Of a DNA stretch of 64,000 nt, positions 1-12,190 are shown in pieces. Source of the stretch: Sipunculus nudus (Eukaryota > Annelida > Sipuncula > Golfingiida > Sipunculidae); contig CM049315.1 of NCBI GenBank assembly GCA_026874595.1, forward strand, positions 7,066,664 to 7,130,663. The letters run 5' to 3'. Position 1 is the stretch's first letter, and each line of letters opens with the position of its first letter. The notes under the pieces were generated by a model. The model ran no database searches. It saw only the letters and a program-made list of their open reading frames with translations, and had not been told where the DNA came from. Made by a program: the position numbers and the translations under genes.

Positions 1-3000
1 GCTGGGACAGCAATAAAAACTACTGCCAGCATCTGGCACAGGCTGCAGAGGCTGCTTATCAATGTGAATGCCACTTGTAGTGTGTGGCTGGCAAACTCTG
101 CTGCAGTTTCTAAGTGAAATGTTTAATCTGTGCTCTGAGTCATAGCCTAATTCCCTGGCTTTGTTTTACAACTATTGTCTCTGCCAGCCCAAAGTTAAAT
201 ATGGATATTAATCATGGAGAAAACCTTGGTGTTCCATCAGTTTTCAGGATAAACAACACGGTAAGCCTACCAGGCTTATTTTCTATCCTCACAGGATATT
301 TACCCGCTTACTCTTGCTTATAGTTGTTAATTTCATAAAGTTGTTTTATTTCATAAAATAATATGGTCAAAGGACAACACTTAAATTTGATTTACACGAT
401 CAATACAATGTAAAAGGTCATATGCCAACAGCTTAATTAATTATGTAATAATAGCATGATGTTTTCAAACTATTTGCTGTTCAGTCATCATGAATGGTTC
501 AGTTGCTGCAACCTTTATTTCAGACCTAAAATCTGGTCTCTGTTGACATTAATGTCAATTATTATAAAATAATATGAAGCTTCTATTACAGATTTGTATT
601 TTATTATTAATTCTAAATTCTAGGTCATCAAGTATATATTTACATTTTTAATATCACCTTTCTATGCAATGGTGAATTACTTTTTTATTGATATAGTTGT
701 GCCTTTTGGCCAGGGTGCTCAAATTAATGGTTAACAGGAATTCACTCTTATTAATCTCTACATCATTAATATCTGAGAGAATTTCCATGAAATCTTTAGC
801 TGAGCTTTTCCTTTTTTCATACTGTATTATATCTTATAGTTTTTGTCAGCATATATCCTTAGACATAGCAGTAGCATCTTCCCTGCAATTCAGAATCTCA
901 TAAGGAAAACATTACAGATGGGTATCTGTCTCAGCAGACATACCTAGAAGTTTAAATGTTATGCTATACCGTTTACTAAGGAAGGCCAAGAAGCCAACAT
1001 GATGGAATAGTGTACCTGTGGTACGTCAGGGCTAGTGCGAAGCCGACCCATCAATTAGACTCAGGAGAGGTGATAAACCACAGATGATTTTCACAGCAAA
1101 CCCACTGGGGCCCATTAGAACCCGGGTCTCAGGCTAGAAGGTAACCAACCTTATGAGTATAATGCCTTCAGTCCAAGGGTGCTGACTGTTATCTGTGTTG
1201 TGTAGTAATGGTATACACCTGAGAATTATAATTAGGTCTACCTACAGCTGTCAAGGTGTGCATGATGAGGTCTGTCAGGCTCATCACTGGTGCCAGGTTA
1301 TATTTTCTCAAACTAACTAGATAAAGTCAAGGTTCACATTTAGCTCTTCAGGGTTTCATACTTTTATTCACATTACCTGAACTAATATAGGTGGGGGCAG
1401 GTCCAAAGGAGGGGTTGGATTAAAGGGGGTTACCCCCCTCCCATTCAACCCTTACTAGAAGAGATTACTGTTCTGTGTTGTCTTAACAAATTTTGAAGGC
1501 TACCTCCCCCCTTCCTGGGGGATATAATATTTGTTAGGTTGCTGGTCCCTCTGATCTGAGACCTCTACTTTCAGAAATGAAGTAATGTGTACACTTTAAG
1601 TCCTTATAACTCAATTATTCTCTAATACCATTTACTGCCTTCACACTGAAACATGTTTTGTTGACAAAACACACTATTTTCATTCATCTTTCAATTCAAG
1701 CTGCTGAAACCCATTAAGGAACTGGAATTCTATACATTATTCAAAACTCAAAACACTTATGGTTCAGATTACCTCAATATTTCAAATATTTGGCACTATA
1801 TATATATTTACATTACAGGAGAAGTCTCGCACAGTTTTGAGATTTCTCACATCAATCTCTATCAAACTGTCCACAGTGAGGATTTGTTTGTCCTCTGATT
1901 ACTAAAGTGTCAACAGTTACTAAGGTGACGCTTTGTTTTATGGAATAAAGAAAATGTGAACCCTATGAAATTCTAACTATATAAAAGTGTTATAGGTGTC
2001 AAACCTTGTCAACTCAAGTGTCCCTCTGTGGTCAGGCTAATTTTCACAATGCAACTGTCTCAACCTTGGTATACAGTAATAGAGAAATAAGTCCCGGAAA
2101 ATCAAACAAGCACATGTACCACAACAAGTGAGGTTGGAAATGGGTCACCTGGATTGAAAATAGCTTACAGATATTTGTAAAACTTGTAACATTGATAGAA
2201 ACAGGTAACGGCACACAATTATGTGTGTTGACTAAAACATACATTGACTATAGCCTGTATTTATAAACTTCCTACAACATCCCCACTCATTACACTGGCT
2301 GTATTTGTTAAATATTCAGAGATATTTGTGTGGTCTGTCAATGTTGTGAAATCTACAGAATATCTCAACTTGCCATATTGCCTCATTTGTTTGATATACA
2401 AATATACTCTGACTGGCCAGATGTTTATATTGGGAAATATAACATATACCATAGTCTCAACTGACCATACATAGCCAATGTTGGCTTTGATAATATCTAA
2501 TGTCTGGCAGTTCTTGTTGATAAATGAGCTCTCTTGTTATCAAGTATATAAACTCCCGCCTTTTTACACTCTATGTGTACCCTTGCTTGATGTAAAGGGG
2601 AGAAATGGTTCCATATGTATCTTGATTTTCATAGGAAGTGTCCCATTGAGGCCAGTACTTGTAAGAACCCTCCCGGCTCACATGTGTACATACCAGCCCT
2701 ATCAGTCTAATCCAGAATATCAACTGCGAACAACATATATGTTGACAAGATTTATTGTGACTATTGAGAATAACCTTGTCCTGTGCCTGTGGGGTAAGTT
2801 ATCAATAAACAGACCACATGGGGGTATGAGTTGCAGGGGGAGATCCACCACATATCCTCGGTATGCATGGATGGGGTGGGTCTGATTGTTTATAGAGAGA
2901 GATTCAGTAGGTAATAGAAGTATAAAGGGGGATGGGGGTGGAAGGGATCTGTTTTTATCAAAATATGACATGGCTTCCAAATTTTCAGTTGAGATATTTA

Positions 3001-4098
3001 GCAACTATAAACAATATGAGAGCAATTATCAAATTTTCAGTAAAACATACGACTTAATTTTGGTCAAAGCATATAGTTTTATGTAATTGCAAACATTGTA
3101 AACACATCAACTGTACACAATTCAAAGTATCATGCTTGTAGCTTTTTAACATATCAGTATTAACTGGGGTCTTGAGAAGCCCCACAATGTGAGACATACA
3201 CATATCTGCATCTCCTAGCTATACCCCCTCCTCCTCTACGAGCCCTCCCCTGTAACCCCACCCCTGTGTTCTGGCTCTCAAGTGATAGGGTGCATCTTAT
3301 CGTGGGGTTGTGGGAACCCCTGTACAATCACATGTGAAGGCAACATCAACTTTCCTGGCCTGGGCATCCGCCTGTACATGGCAAGCATTGCTGGATTTCT
3401 AGACTGCTAATTTCTGAGATTTTGCTTGGTTTTGAACTTAATGAAGGTAGGTTCATGGGATATTGGTGGTAATACCAGTACCTACATAGTATGTAATATA
3501 ATTTAGTACAAGTTGAAACTTACAGAATGAAGGATCATACCCATGGCTGATATATAGGAATGTAAAAAATACAATATAGTACATTATGTAACAAGTCTAT
3601 TTTACATGCTTAGTTTGTAGCTGCAGGATGTAGTGAATAACACTGGACACATATGTTGGTTAGGTGTAAACAAAAGTGGTAACAGTTGTTACCCTGAATA
3701 GCTGGTGATAATATCAACAGCTGAGTACAAATAGGGCTCACTGTAACATAAGCTGTGTAAAGTATAAAAGGTTATATACGCCTGTAACACTTTAGTGAAT
3801 CCACCAACTAACGGTAGTGACACAGTTAATGTCTACTTGTAACCTTTATTGTTATCAATATATATGGGTGTGAAAAAATGTAAACCAACAATATAAGTGA
3901 AGTACTGAAATACGGATTACTTTAAAATTCATCTGTATTATATTTATGTATCATGACTACTGAAGAATGTGCAATATATGTATAGGATTAACAGGATTAT
4001 CCTCCATTCCTGAACACCATTCAGTGTGAAGATCTCAGCTTCAGCCCTAATTTCATTACATGAACACACCCCTGATGTGATAGTACTTCCACTTTATA
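1..4098. other. Non-coding stretch, no gene recognised
   Basis: AT-rich DNA with many stops in all frames. Bases 1-120 are more complex and GC-richer than what follows. A 135-codon open frame at 2478-2885 has no domain-like composition. Around 1405-1525 there are G-run/C-run pairs, such as GGGGG-TTA-CCCCC near 1425, that could fold. A weak tRNA B-box-like GGGTTCTAATGGG reads on the minus strand near 1111-1123. Confidence 0.5.
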
Positions 4099-4100
<2 letters not shown>

Positions 4101-4159
<59 letters not shown>

Positions 4160-4173
4160 GTATATATATATAC

Positions 4174-4214
<41 letters not shown>

Positions 4215-4221
4215 TTTATAT
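4101..4221. repeat. (TA)n microsatellite
   Basis: About 120 bp of alternating TA interrupted by TG and single-base slips (for example GTATATGTATA near 4154). The apparent Ile/Tyr open frames on both strands here are artefacts of the repeat. Confidence 0.97.
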
Positions 4222-5308
4222 GCATAAATTTAGCAATAATGGTACGGGTACACTGATTTACAAGATAGTGCATTGCATTCAAGGATAGGAATGGCTATCA
4301 GTCTTCTGAAACGTGACCTTACTCAATTTTAAGCATGGATACACTATGATATCATTCTTAGAAATCCATGGATCACCGTTAATAAAATAGACAAAGACAG
4401 AACAAAGCATATTCAAAGTTGAGACACAGAACTCAAGTATATGCAGGTCCCAAATGATTTCATTGCTTATACACCTTACACATGAATCAATCTGATCTCA
4501 CCCCCAACGGAGGTTGTGTTGCTTCCTTCAAGTAGCGAACAAACCACTCAGAGGTACTGTAAATATACTTTACATATTTTAATACCACCCGGACTGAGGA
4601 GAGGTGGGCAGGCTAGAATACATCACTGTTGTGGCTCAGATAGGCTGTCTGCCCTACAGAGATTCAGGTGTAATCTTTAGAATATACTGTATTACAGAAT
4701 GAATAATTGATGCGATTTAACAGCTCAACAAAACCTATTGATGTAGGCACCAGGATGGTGTAAATCCCTGGGCACATGCCAGGCGGGCGTTATTGATATG
4801 TACACAGAAAGGAGCACTATAAGCTTAAAACACTTTCAGCCACAGCACAGGACCAACATGGCATTTTGGCGCTGTAAACAGGACCGTGCTTTGGGAGGTT
4901 CAAAGAGGGAGGGCTTTCTTGTTCCTCCGAGAGATTTCCATCAAAGACTCGGTGTTTGTCCTCCCAACCCATGCGTGTTTGACAGTGCCAAAAGTGAATT
5001 AGAGCTGTATCATTGATTAGCTCCGAAATAAACTCACGGCACTGCAGCTGAGGCCAGCGTACCTAACTGCATCCAATCAATGCCACCATGGTTAGGATTA
5101 CTACATCGTTTAAATGAACATGACCCCTGCTGACCTTTAAGAGGTAACTTTCAGTTTAACAAGAACCATTTAACCTGAGAACGTTAAAGGGTTGGGGATC
5201 TCTGGTTCACCTTCTCAGAGCCACCTTTAAGATTCCAAACTACTGCCCGGGTGGCAAGACCATAAAGCAGAAATCGATTGGCTGGTCTGCTGCCCTGCCA
5301 GCTAAAAC
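4222..5308. other. Non-coding stretch with a GC-richer, possibly conserved patch
   Basis: From about 4740 to 5300 the sequence is of higher complexity and GC content than its surroundings and carries no tandem structure, as conserved enhancers often look. It runs directly into the candidate exon at 5309, so it may also be promoter or 5' UTR. No TATA box or other core promoter motif is convincing. Confidence 0.25.
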
Positions 5309-5366
5309 ATGTCACTCACGAAGGTCTTCTTCTCGAGCCTGGCCCGTCTTGTTGGTGGCCCCAGAG
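5309..5366 (+). CDS. Possible first coding exon, unrecognised protein, with splice donor
   Basis: ATG at 5309 follows AAAAC, with an in-frame TAA six bases earlier, and opens a frame of 19 codons plus one base (MSLTKVFFSSLARLVGGPR). It ends in CCAGAG|GTGAGCT at 5366/5367, close to the consensus splice donor. The N-terminus carries Lys/Arg and hydrophobic residues without acidic ones, as in many mitochondrial or membrane-targeting leaders, but is too short to identify. GC content rises here relative to the flanks. No downstream exon in the required phase was recognised within the window, so this may be a chance ATG plus donor inside a conserved non-coding patch. Confidence 0.25.
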
Positions 5367-5974
5367 GTGAGCTCTCCCTCTCTGTCCCTCCTATATGGAC
5401 TATGATAAATGTCTGTACAGCTCGGTGACCTTTTTTTCAGACCTGGATTATGTGGAGTAAAGCTGAGCTGTGTGCCAGCACCCTCATAGATAGGTGGCCC
5501 TCTCTGACATTTAAATACAAGACCATTTTATGTTCGTCAAAGGGCACTGTGACTGTCCTGGCTGTGAGGCCTCCTCTTAATTAATATGCCTTAATTAAAT
5601 TGTTATAAGTGACTGTGTTACCTGTCATAACATCATGCTCCAATGGCTGTTTCAGCCAAAATTTAAATATAATAAAATATCAGGGACCAACTATATGTCT
5701 ACAGAGAAAGCACTAAATAATAATGTTTTTAAGAAAGATAAGCACTCAAATTGTGACGACATTTTATACATTGTATACATAGCTAGGCTTTGATTGACAG
5801 GTTTTACAACACAAGCTATTAACAGCCTAACTAACATTACTGCTGATAAATAGCATCTGAATTTGAAACATGTATGTATCTGAAAAATTAGAGGCTGGAC
5901 ACACAGGTATAACTGGATTTGAAATATGTTTTGTGAATTTTGTTGAATGCTCAAGCATCACATGGTTGTTATTT

Positions 5975-6793
5975 GACTGATCCTTTCACACCTTCCTGAA
6001 TGTCCCTGATCCATCCTGACCCTTGTAAATGTCCCTGATCCTTCCTGACCCTCATGAATATCCAGGCTGATTCTTACTGACACTTGTGAATGTCCCTGAT
6101 CCTTCCCAACCCTAATGAATATCAAGGCTTATTCTTACTGACCCTTGTAAATGTCCCTGATCCTTCCTGACCCTCATGAATATCCAGGCTGATTCTTATT
6201 GACACTTGTGAATGTCCCTGATCCTTCACGACCCTAATGAATATCCAGGCTTATTCTTACTGACCCTTGTAAATGTCCCTGATCCTTCCTGACCCTCATG
6301 AATATCTAGGCTGATTCTTATTGACACTTGTGAATGTCCCTGATCCTTCCTGACCCTCATAAATATCGAGGCTTATTCTTATTGACACTTGTGAATGTCC
6401 CTGATCCTTCCTGACCCTCATGAATATCAAGGCTTATTCTTACTGACACATGTGAATGTCCCTGATCCTTCCTGACCCTCATGATTATCTAGGCTTATTC
6501 TTACTGACCCTTGTTAATGTCCCTGATCCTTCCTGACCCTCATGAATATTCACGCTAATTCTTACTGACACTTCTGAATGTCCCTGTATGATCCTTCCCG
6601 ACCTAATGAATATCCAGACTGATTCTTACTGACACATGTGAATGTCCCTGATCCTTCCTGACCCTCATGATTATCTAGGCTTATTCTTACTGACCCTTGT
6701 TAATGTCCCTGATCCTTCCTGACCCTCATGAATATCCAGAATGATTCTTACTGACACTTGTGTATGTCCCTGATCCATTCTGGCCATTGTGAA
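5975..6793. repeat. 61-bp tandem (satellite-like) array
   Basis: TGTCCCTGATCC recurs at 6030, 6091, 6152, 6213, 6274, 6335, 6396, 6457, 6518, 6579, 6643, 6704 and 6765, an almost invariant 61-bp step (64 where TATG is inserted near 6585). A truncated unit begins at 6001. Units 1-5 alternate between two subtypes, differing at the CTCATGAA/CTAATGAA, GGCTGATT/GGCTTATT and GACAC/GACCC positions, so the older unit was a 122-bp dimer. The stretch around units 8 and 11 is near-identical at a 186-bp offset, marking a later three-unit duplication. No coding function is seen. Confidence 0.97.
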
Positions 6794-7656
6794 TTAATTT
6801 GCTCAGTCCTTAGAATTGATTTCTGATCCTTCTGCATAGATAAGATCATGAGAATGTAGGTTTATTTAGACTAGCTGACCGTATCACAGTAAGACTGCAT
6901 GTAAAATGATGGAAGGCTCATTAATTTACCTGAATTCTGTGCCTAATGCTCACCTTAATTAATAAACACAAGCTCCCTTAGATGGTATTTCATAAAAGAA
7001 AGTAATTGCCATTATTTCAGTAATTATTCTATTACTTTTGTAATAGTGAACACCTAATTTAACCAAAAAAAAAACACACCATTATAAACATACCAGACAC
7101 TCATCACACTTATGATCCAGACGTTTACATCTGTCAGAGTACGAACAAAATGACCCAAACATGACACTGTATAGGGCCAAAAGGACGAAAAGGTCTAGCT
7201 GCTAATGGCTGGGCAGTTAGCTTCTGATTCGCTTACTAGCAAAAAGATGCTAACAAGAACCCATCGGTGGTGTTTACACAGGATCTAATCTGATCACTGC
7301 AAATCCCGGCAAAGCCAATACAAATTGCTGCCTCACTTGCAAGACAAAAGTTGCTGGGCAGCCACAGATTAACCGTGGAGACAACAGAATAGCCAGCCAT
7401 ACATTGAATGGATCAATACACATGCAGGCATCTGGTGGTTCACGCAGGATGGAGCTAGATAACAGCACTGGTTGTTCCATGCCGCTGTTCGTCCTAAAAA
7501 CCTACTCCTCAACTTTTTATAATTCGTTGTTTAGGCACTAGGTCTCCTGTGCTCTATCTTGATAGCTAGCCCTACTATAGGGCTGAAAAAATTCAAATTG
7601 GACTTTCCTTCCCAGAGATTTTCATTTCAAATGTACCTACACAGACATTTCAGGTC
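6794..7656. other. Non-coding stretch
   Basis: Unique AT-rich DNA between two tandem arrays. The patch at about 7090-7500 is richer in GC and lacks repeats. A 68-codon minus-strand frame at 7274-7480 has no recognisable domain. Confidence 0.4.
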
Positions 7657-7905
7657 AAAATATAGTAATGTTCCAGTACTACTGAAGACTTTGCCCTAAA
7701 ATATACTTATTTGCTGTACTACAGACATATTTCAGGTAAAAATGTACTTATCTGCCATACTACAGAGAGATTTTGAGTACAAGTGTATTTATCTGCCATA
7801 ATGTAGAGGGCCTTTGAGTAAAAATGAACTTATTTGGTCATACTGGAACAAAATTTTCATTTTTAAAGTACTTATTTGGTCATACTTATTACTCCTCATG
7901 TGTAC
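7657..7905. repeat. Decayed 41-bp tandem repeat
   Basis: Units resembling AAAAATGTACTTATCTGCC followed by ATACTACAGAGAGATTTTGAGT start at 7657, 7698, 7738, 7779, 7820 and 7861, a 40-41 bp step. Divergence between units is substantial, so the array is old. A truncated unit may precede it at about 7628. Confidence 0.75.
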
Positions 7906-8059
7906 TTATAATTTAGTTTACTTTTGCTACTAATAAAATGGGTCAGTTATATTTGTTCGTGATATTACATAATTTATTTATAGGCTTTTCCTTGATATTC
8001 TGTTTAACTGTTTCAGCAACTTTATCAGGAAAATATTTGAATTACATAAAAAACTAGAA

Positions 8060-9255
8060 TACGGGTAGTCGACAAGCGACTACGTGTATCCGCCTAAATC
8101 AGAGTGGAACGGGTGAAGTGAGGCATGGATTAAGTGGCAAGGGGAAATAGAGTGAAGTGTTGCATATTAGCATGGATGTCTGCAGCCAAATTGTGTATGA
8201 AGGTTGCCACCCCCCCCCCCCCCCCCCCCACCACAAAATCCAGAGGGCCGTCCCAGTTGTATACATATGCAAAATTTAAGGCAGATAATTCAAACCACTA
8301 CATGTACATGAGTGATTATAGCCCGTGGCAGACAATCAGATGGATGCTGAGCAAAAATGGTTGCAGGTGACGGCACCAGTTTTGCATATGATAAAGAGCT
8401 ATGTGAGAACTATACACATGCAAAACTTTGGCCCAATCGGTCAAACGGTTCCCAATTAAGATATGAGCTTGGAAGTCTGCTGCATAAACTAGAATGCAGG
8501 TGGCTCCACCTGTCATAAAATCAAGAGAGCTGTTGGGGATGTATAAACCTGCAAAATTTTAGCCAGATATGTCAAACCACTGCCGAGATATGAGTGATTT
8601 TATCCCATGGCAGACAAACAGACAGGAGCTGTGCAAAAATGGCTGCAGGTGGCACCACCAGTTTTGCGTATGTTATAAAGCTCTCCAAGGGCTACATTTG
8701 TGCAAAAAAATTTTCCTGATCGGTCAAACGGTTCCCGAGATATGAGCTTGGATGTCTGCAGCATAAACGTGAATGTAGGTGGCGCCACCTGTCATAAAAT
8801 CAGAAAAGCTATCCAGGATGTATACGCATGCCGAATTTCAGGTGAATTAGTCAAGTCATTGCAGAGATATGAGTGATTTTAACCCAAGGCAGACAAACAG
8901 ATGGACACTGTGCAAACATGGTTGCAGGTGGCGCCACCATTTTTTGTGTATGTTATAAAGCTCTCCAAGGGCTACATTTGTGCAAAAAAATTTTCCTGAT
9001 CCGTCAAACGGTTCCCGAGATATGTGGGTTTATGTGTGGAAACAGACGCACAAACGGACGCAGAGCGCAGAGGAAAGGTCAGAGGTCAAAACAAAATCGG
9101 GGCGCAGCAGTTCACATGTGACCCGAACATAATCCCGGGTTTCGTAAAATTCCGCCTAGTGGTTACGGAGGAGTTCTCCGGAAACCTACGCGGCCGCGGC
9201 GGCGGCGTGCAGCTGAAAACATAGTATCCGCAAAACTCTGTTTTGGCGGACACAA
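8060..9255 (+). mobile_element. Non-autonomous mobile element with 280-bp tandem core
   Basis: The left edge has a perfect 7-bp hairpin, GTAGTCG (8065-8071) and CGACTAC (8077-8083), then GTGTATCCGCCTAAATCAGAGT (8084-8105) whose imperfect inverse ends the element (ACTCTGTTTTGGCGGACAC, 9235-9253). The right end also folds on itself (GTATCCGC..GCGGACAC). The core is a ~280-bp unit repeated about 3.3 times: the GTTTTGCRTATG block begins at 8379, 8661 and about 8940, and TGTTATAAAG occurs at 8671 and 8951. Right of the core is a GC-rich block (CGGCCGCGGCGGCGGCG near 9190). No transposase frame is present. The plan (structured ends, tandem core) resembles Pearl/HINE-type elements of molluscs, but family and exact borders are uncertain. 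Confidence 0.75.
8210..8229 (+). repeat. 20-base poly-C run
   Basis: An uninterrupted C run replaces the GGCGCCACC-type core of the repeat unit at the start of the element's first, partial tandem copy. It looks like slippage expansion from the GCCACC sequence seen in the other units. Confidence 0.95.
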
Positions 9256-9600
9256 TAACATATAGACATGAGCTCAGAGTTTATATGTTACTAAAATATA
9301 TTAATATAATGTACCACCGGTCAACGTGAAATTCTGCACTGCATATTAAAATAACACATATGTGATGTTATGCACTGCTCATACTGTAGAACCTCCTAAA
9401 TATGAATAATACAGGATTTTGTCCATAACAGATAGGTGTCCATATTACAGAGGTAAATAATAAACAGTCAACTGCTCAAAGGACTGTACAATTTTTGTCT
9501 GTTGCTGAGAGACTTATACTTCTTAAAAAGTTCAAATATTGGAAAAAGGAACTATTAAAATAAATATCATATTTTAATCAAAGATTCTTCACACAAAAAA

Positions 9601-9880
9601 TTCTGACATGTATTCCTTATCATATGATCAGCATTTAAACAAATTCTGAAATTGATTCAACATATACAATTATATAGTTCTCTGCAGGGAAGTGTATCTC
9701 ATTGGCTTTATCAGTGTCACACCTATTTCTGTCTGTATTTTTCTGACATGTATTCCTTATTATATGATCAGCATTTAAACAAATTCTGAAATTGATTCAA
9801 CATATACAATTATATAGTTCTCTGCAGGGAAGCGTATCTCATTGGCTTTATCAGTGTCACACCTATTTCTGTCTGTATTT
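9601..9880 (+). repeat. Recent 140-bp tandem duplication
   Basis: Bases 9601-9740 and 9741-9880 are the same 140-bp sequence. I found only two differences, at equivalent positions 9621/9761 (C/T) and in GGGAAGTGTA versus GGGAAGCGTA. The low divergence marks a recent event. Confidence 0.95.
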
Positions 9881-11945
9881 TATGTTCACATGTCGTAATT
9901 AAAAGTGCTAATCAACACAAGATCCTGAGGTGTCTGGTCAGGTTCTTGCCTTCATTAAGACCCAACTAAGACTAATTGAATCAGAGGAGATGCCCCTGAC
10001 AAATTTGGCAAGAATAAGGAAGCCAAGCCTGAGGGAAGTTAGAGAATCCCTTACAGAAATCAGTAGTTATGAGTGCTGCTGTTAATACTCACTGGCCAGG
10101 GGTGCTCAAAGATTACTGTAATGAGAGCAGACGCTCCCAGGAGGAGTCAGTACTTACAGCACTGCAAAAGCTGACTGTCTGCTGCTGTCCAGCATTCCCT
10201 GGAGCTGTTTATCATCCTAACAAGCTGAGCTTCCAGGGAGTATTCATCATACACAGCAGCACTTCTCAAGCTGTGCTGAGACACTAAGACAGCTAAATAA
10301 TGCTATGATTGTATGTCAGTTACACCAGGGGAGCTGTATGTTATTCTTAGTTGGATTTCATTCTTTCTTTTAGAGTGTGTTTCAAAATACAATATCACTA
10401 TGACACATGAAGTAGTCACAGATGACCACAAACTTCTTATAAAATTTGTGCTGTACACACAGCATTTACACTTCATCATCCCCATCCCAGGTCACTGCCA
10501 GAACAAAGCTGTCACTTCAAAGCAATGATTAGCTTTATTTTAAAAAGCAGCTGTTTGTTAAAATGTGATAGAATCATTTGAATGTAAAATGTATTAGGGT
10601 GATTCTGCTTATTCACAATAATTAATTGGTTACTGCTTGGGTTGTATCCGAACCCTCCACAAAATTTGATCAAAATCTGTTCAAAATATTTTGAGATAAG
10701 TTGCTGACAGACAAATGAAATGACCATGGGTAAAACATGCTATCAGGCAGAGGTATATAAATAAGATATTGCACCTAAGCTGTTCTAAGTGCTAAGCACC
10801 CTATTTTTGGCCTGTGGACTTTTTGTCCTTTAGCTCTCACAATTTGTATGTACATATTGTTTAAGGGCATGGGCATTACGTATTGTAATTTTTTCATATT
10901 TATCTAATTTCTGATACTTCTATTTCTTAAAGTTTTGTTATACTGACTGGACTATAGGTCTGCTCCTTGGCATTTGTGTTTGACACTGTGTCCTTTGGCA
11001 TTTTCTTCACAACATTATATTCTGTGTCATATCAGTCAGTGGATTATCTGTCTGGGTACCACATCAGTCCTCTTATATTTGCTGTACATCTGATTTACTC
11101 CTACATAAAATGTAGGTTAAAGTTCCAGCCATGACCAGGAGGTTGTGTGGTATATTCAATAAAGAAGATTGTAACTTAATGATGTGTTATTATAGCTTTC
11201 TAATGTTTTATGCAGAGGTGTAGGATGGGTCAAGGTGTAAAGGAATAATTCAGTCATTTGATAGCTTTTGTTCCAAGGTTTATTTGATACTTTCACCTTT
11301 ATAGCATATAATCTCTAGCACCTTGGTTGATTGAAATCTGCTACCTAAATTCAATCTGTCAAACATCTAAGCCACTGATGTACACAGTGCCACCCCAACA
11401 TTGTTATGATAATTGAATCAAATAGCTAAGCCTGTAGGAAGCACAGTGATCTGGATCTGAGTGCCAGCTTTTAATTTTCTTGCTGTAAAAGCATATTATT
11501 TTCAGTATTGCTGTTTACTGTCCCGAGATGCTGGAACAGCTATGGAATTACAGTCATCTATATGCTCAAGCATGCTGCTAAGCCAAGTCAGGTGTACCTT
11601 ATTAAGATAAGTAAGCACTGTAACTGTCAAGCAACTATAAGCTTATAATATAAGAATACAGTACTCTGCAGTTCTGTGTTTACCTTAAGTATGTAATGTA
11701 CTAACAGTCCAATAACTTAGTTATCAAGCATGCAGTACTCAGTACACCTGCAGTGGTAGGTGTTTCTGAATGTAGGTATTGTGACATCATTCAAAGACAA
11801 ACACTAATTCACCATCATTTAAAAGGCTCAAGGATAGTCAATATGTAAACATAATTTCACTGAATGTTGTAGAGAGTTAGGTTAACACCTAATGAGGAAC
11901 CCATTAAATTTTGCAGGTAGTCTAGCTGGATTACTACAATGTCTG
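9881..11945. other. Non-coding stretch
   Basis: AT-rich DNA with no recognisable exon. A complex, GC-richer patch at about 9920-10300, rich in CTG/CAG and AGCTG motifs, stands out as a possible conserved element. Three overlapping short frames at 10303-10727 on both strands are not domain-like. Confidence 0.4.
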
Positions 11946-12190
11946 CATTAAAAAGATTTTTTACCCTAGGAAGATAGGGCAATTAATTTATTTGTCCTGG
12001 CCAAAGCTGAGACTATTTATTGTCTCTGGTAAAACACATCATTCCCTGGTATTTGGGGAAATTTAAGTGTAACTTTCCAAACAGGGTGAAAGCTCATTAA
12101 ACCTGGAATACACATAGGTGTCACCTGATAGGAGACTCCTTTGATCTAGTGGGCAGAGCTGACCTAAGATGCAAACATCACAATTCACTG
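11946..12190 (+). repeat. Dispersed repeat, copy 1 (pair with 32896-33115)
   Basis: It shares an ordered set of blocks with the second copy: AAAAAGATTTTTTAC, AGGGCAAT, AAGTGTAA..TT..GAAC/AAAC, GTGAAAG, GGTGTCACC and GTGGG..AGCTGA. Spacing is similar but divergence is large. The family was not recognised and no termini were found. Confidence 0.55.

Noticed and set aside
1040-1190. Possible minus-strand tRNA-like SINE with GGGTTCTAATGGG B-box-like word
   Set aside because: No convincing A box at the right distance and no matching copy in the window.
2478-2885. 135-codon open frame on the plus strand
   Set aside because: Composition is mixed without domain features, an equally good frame runs on the opposite strand, and no promoter or splice signals support it.
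4026-4282. Ile/Tyr-rich frames
   Set aside because: They are translations of the (TA)n tract.
5975-6793. CRISPR-like array
   Set aside because: Units are contiguous 61-bp copies without unique spacers, in an animal-type genome; it is a plain tandem repeat.
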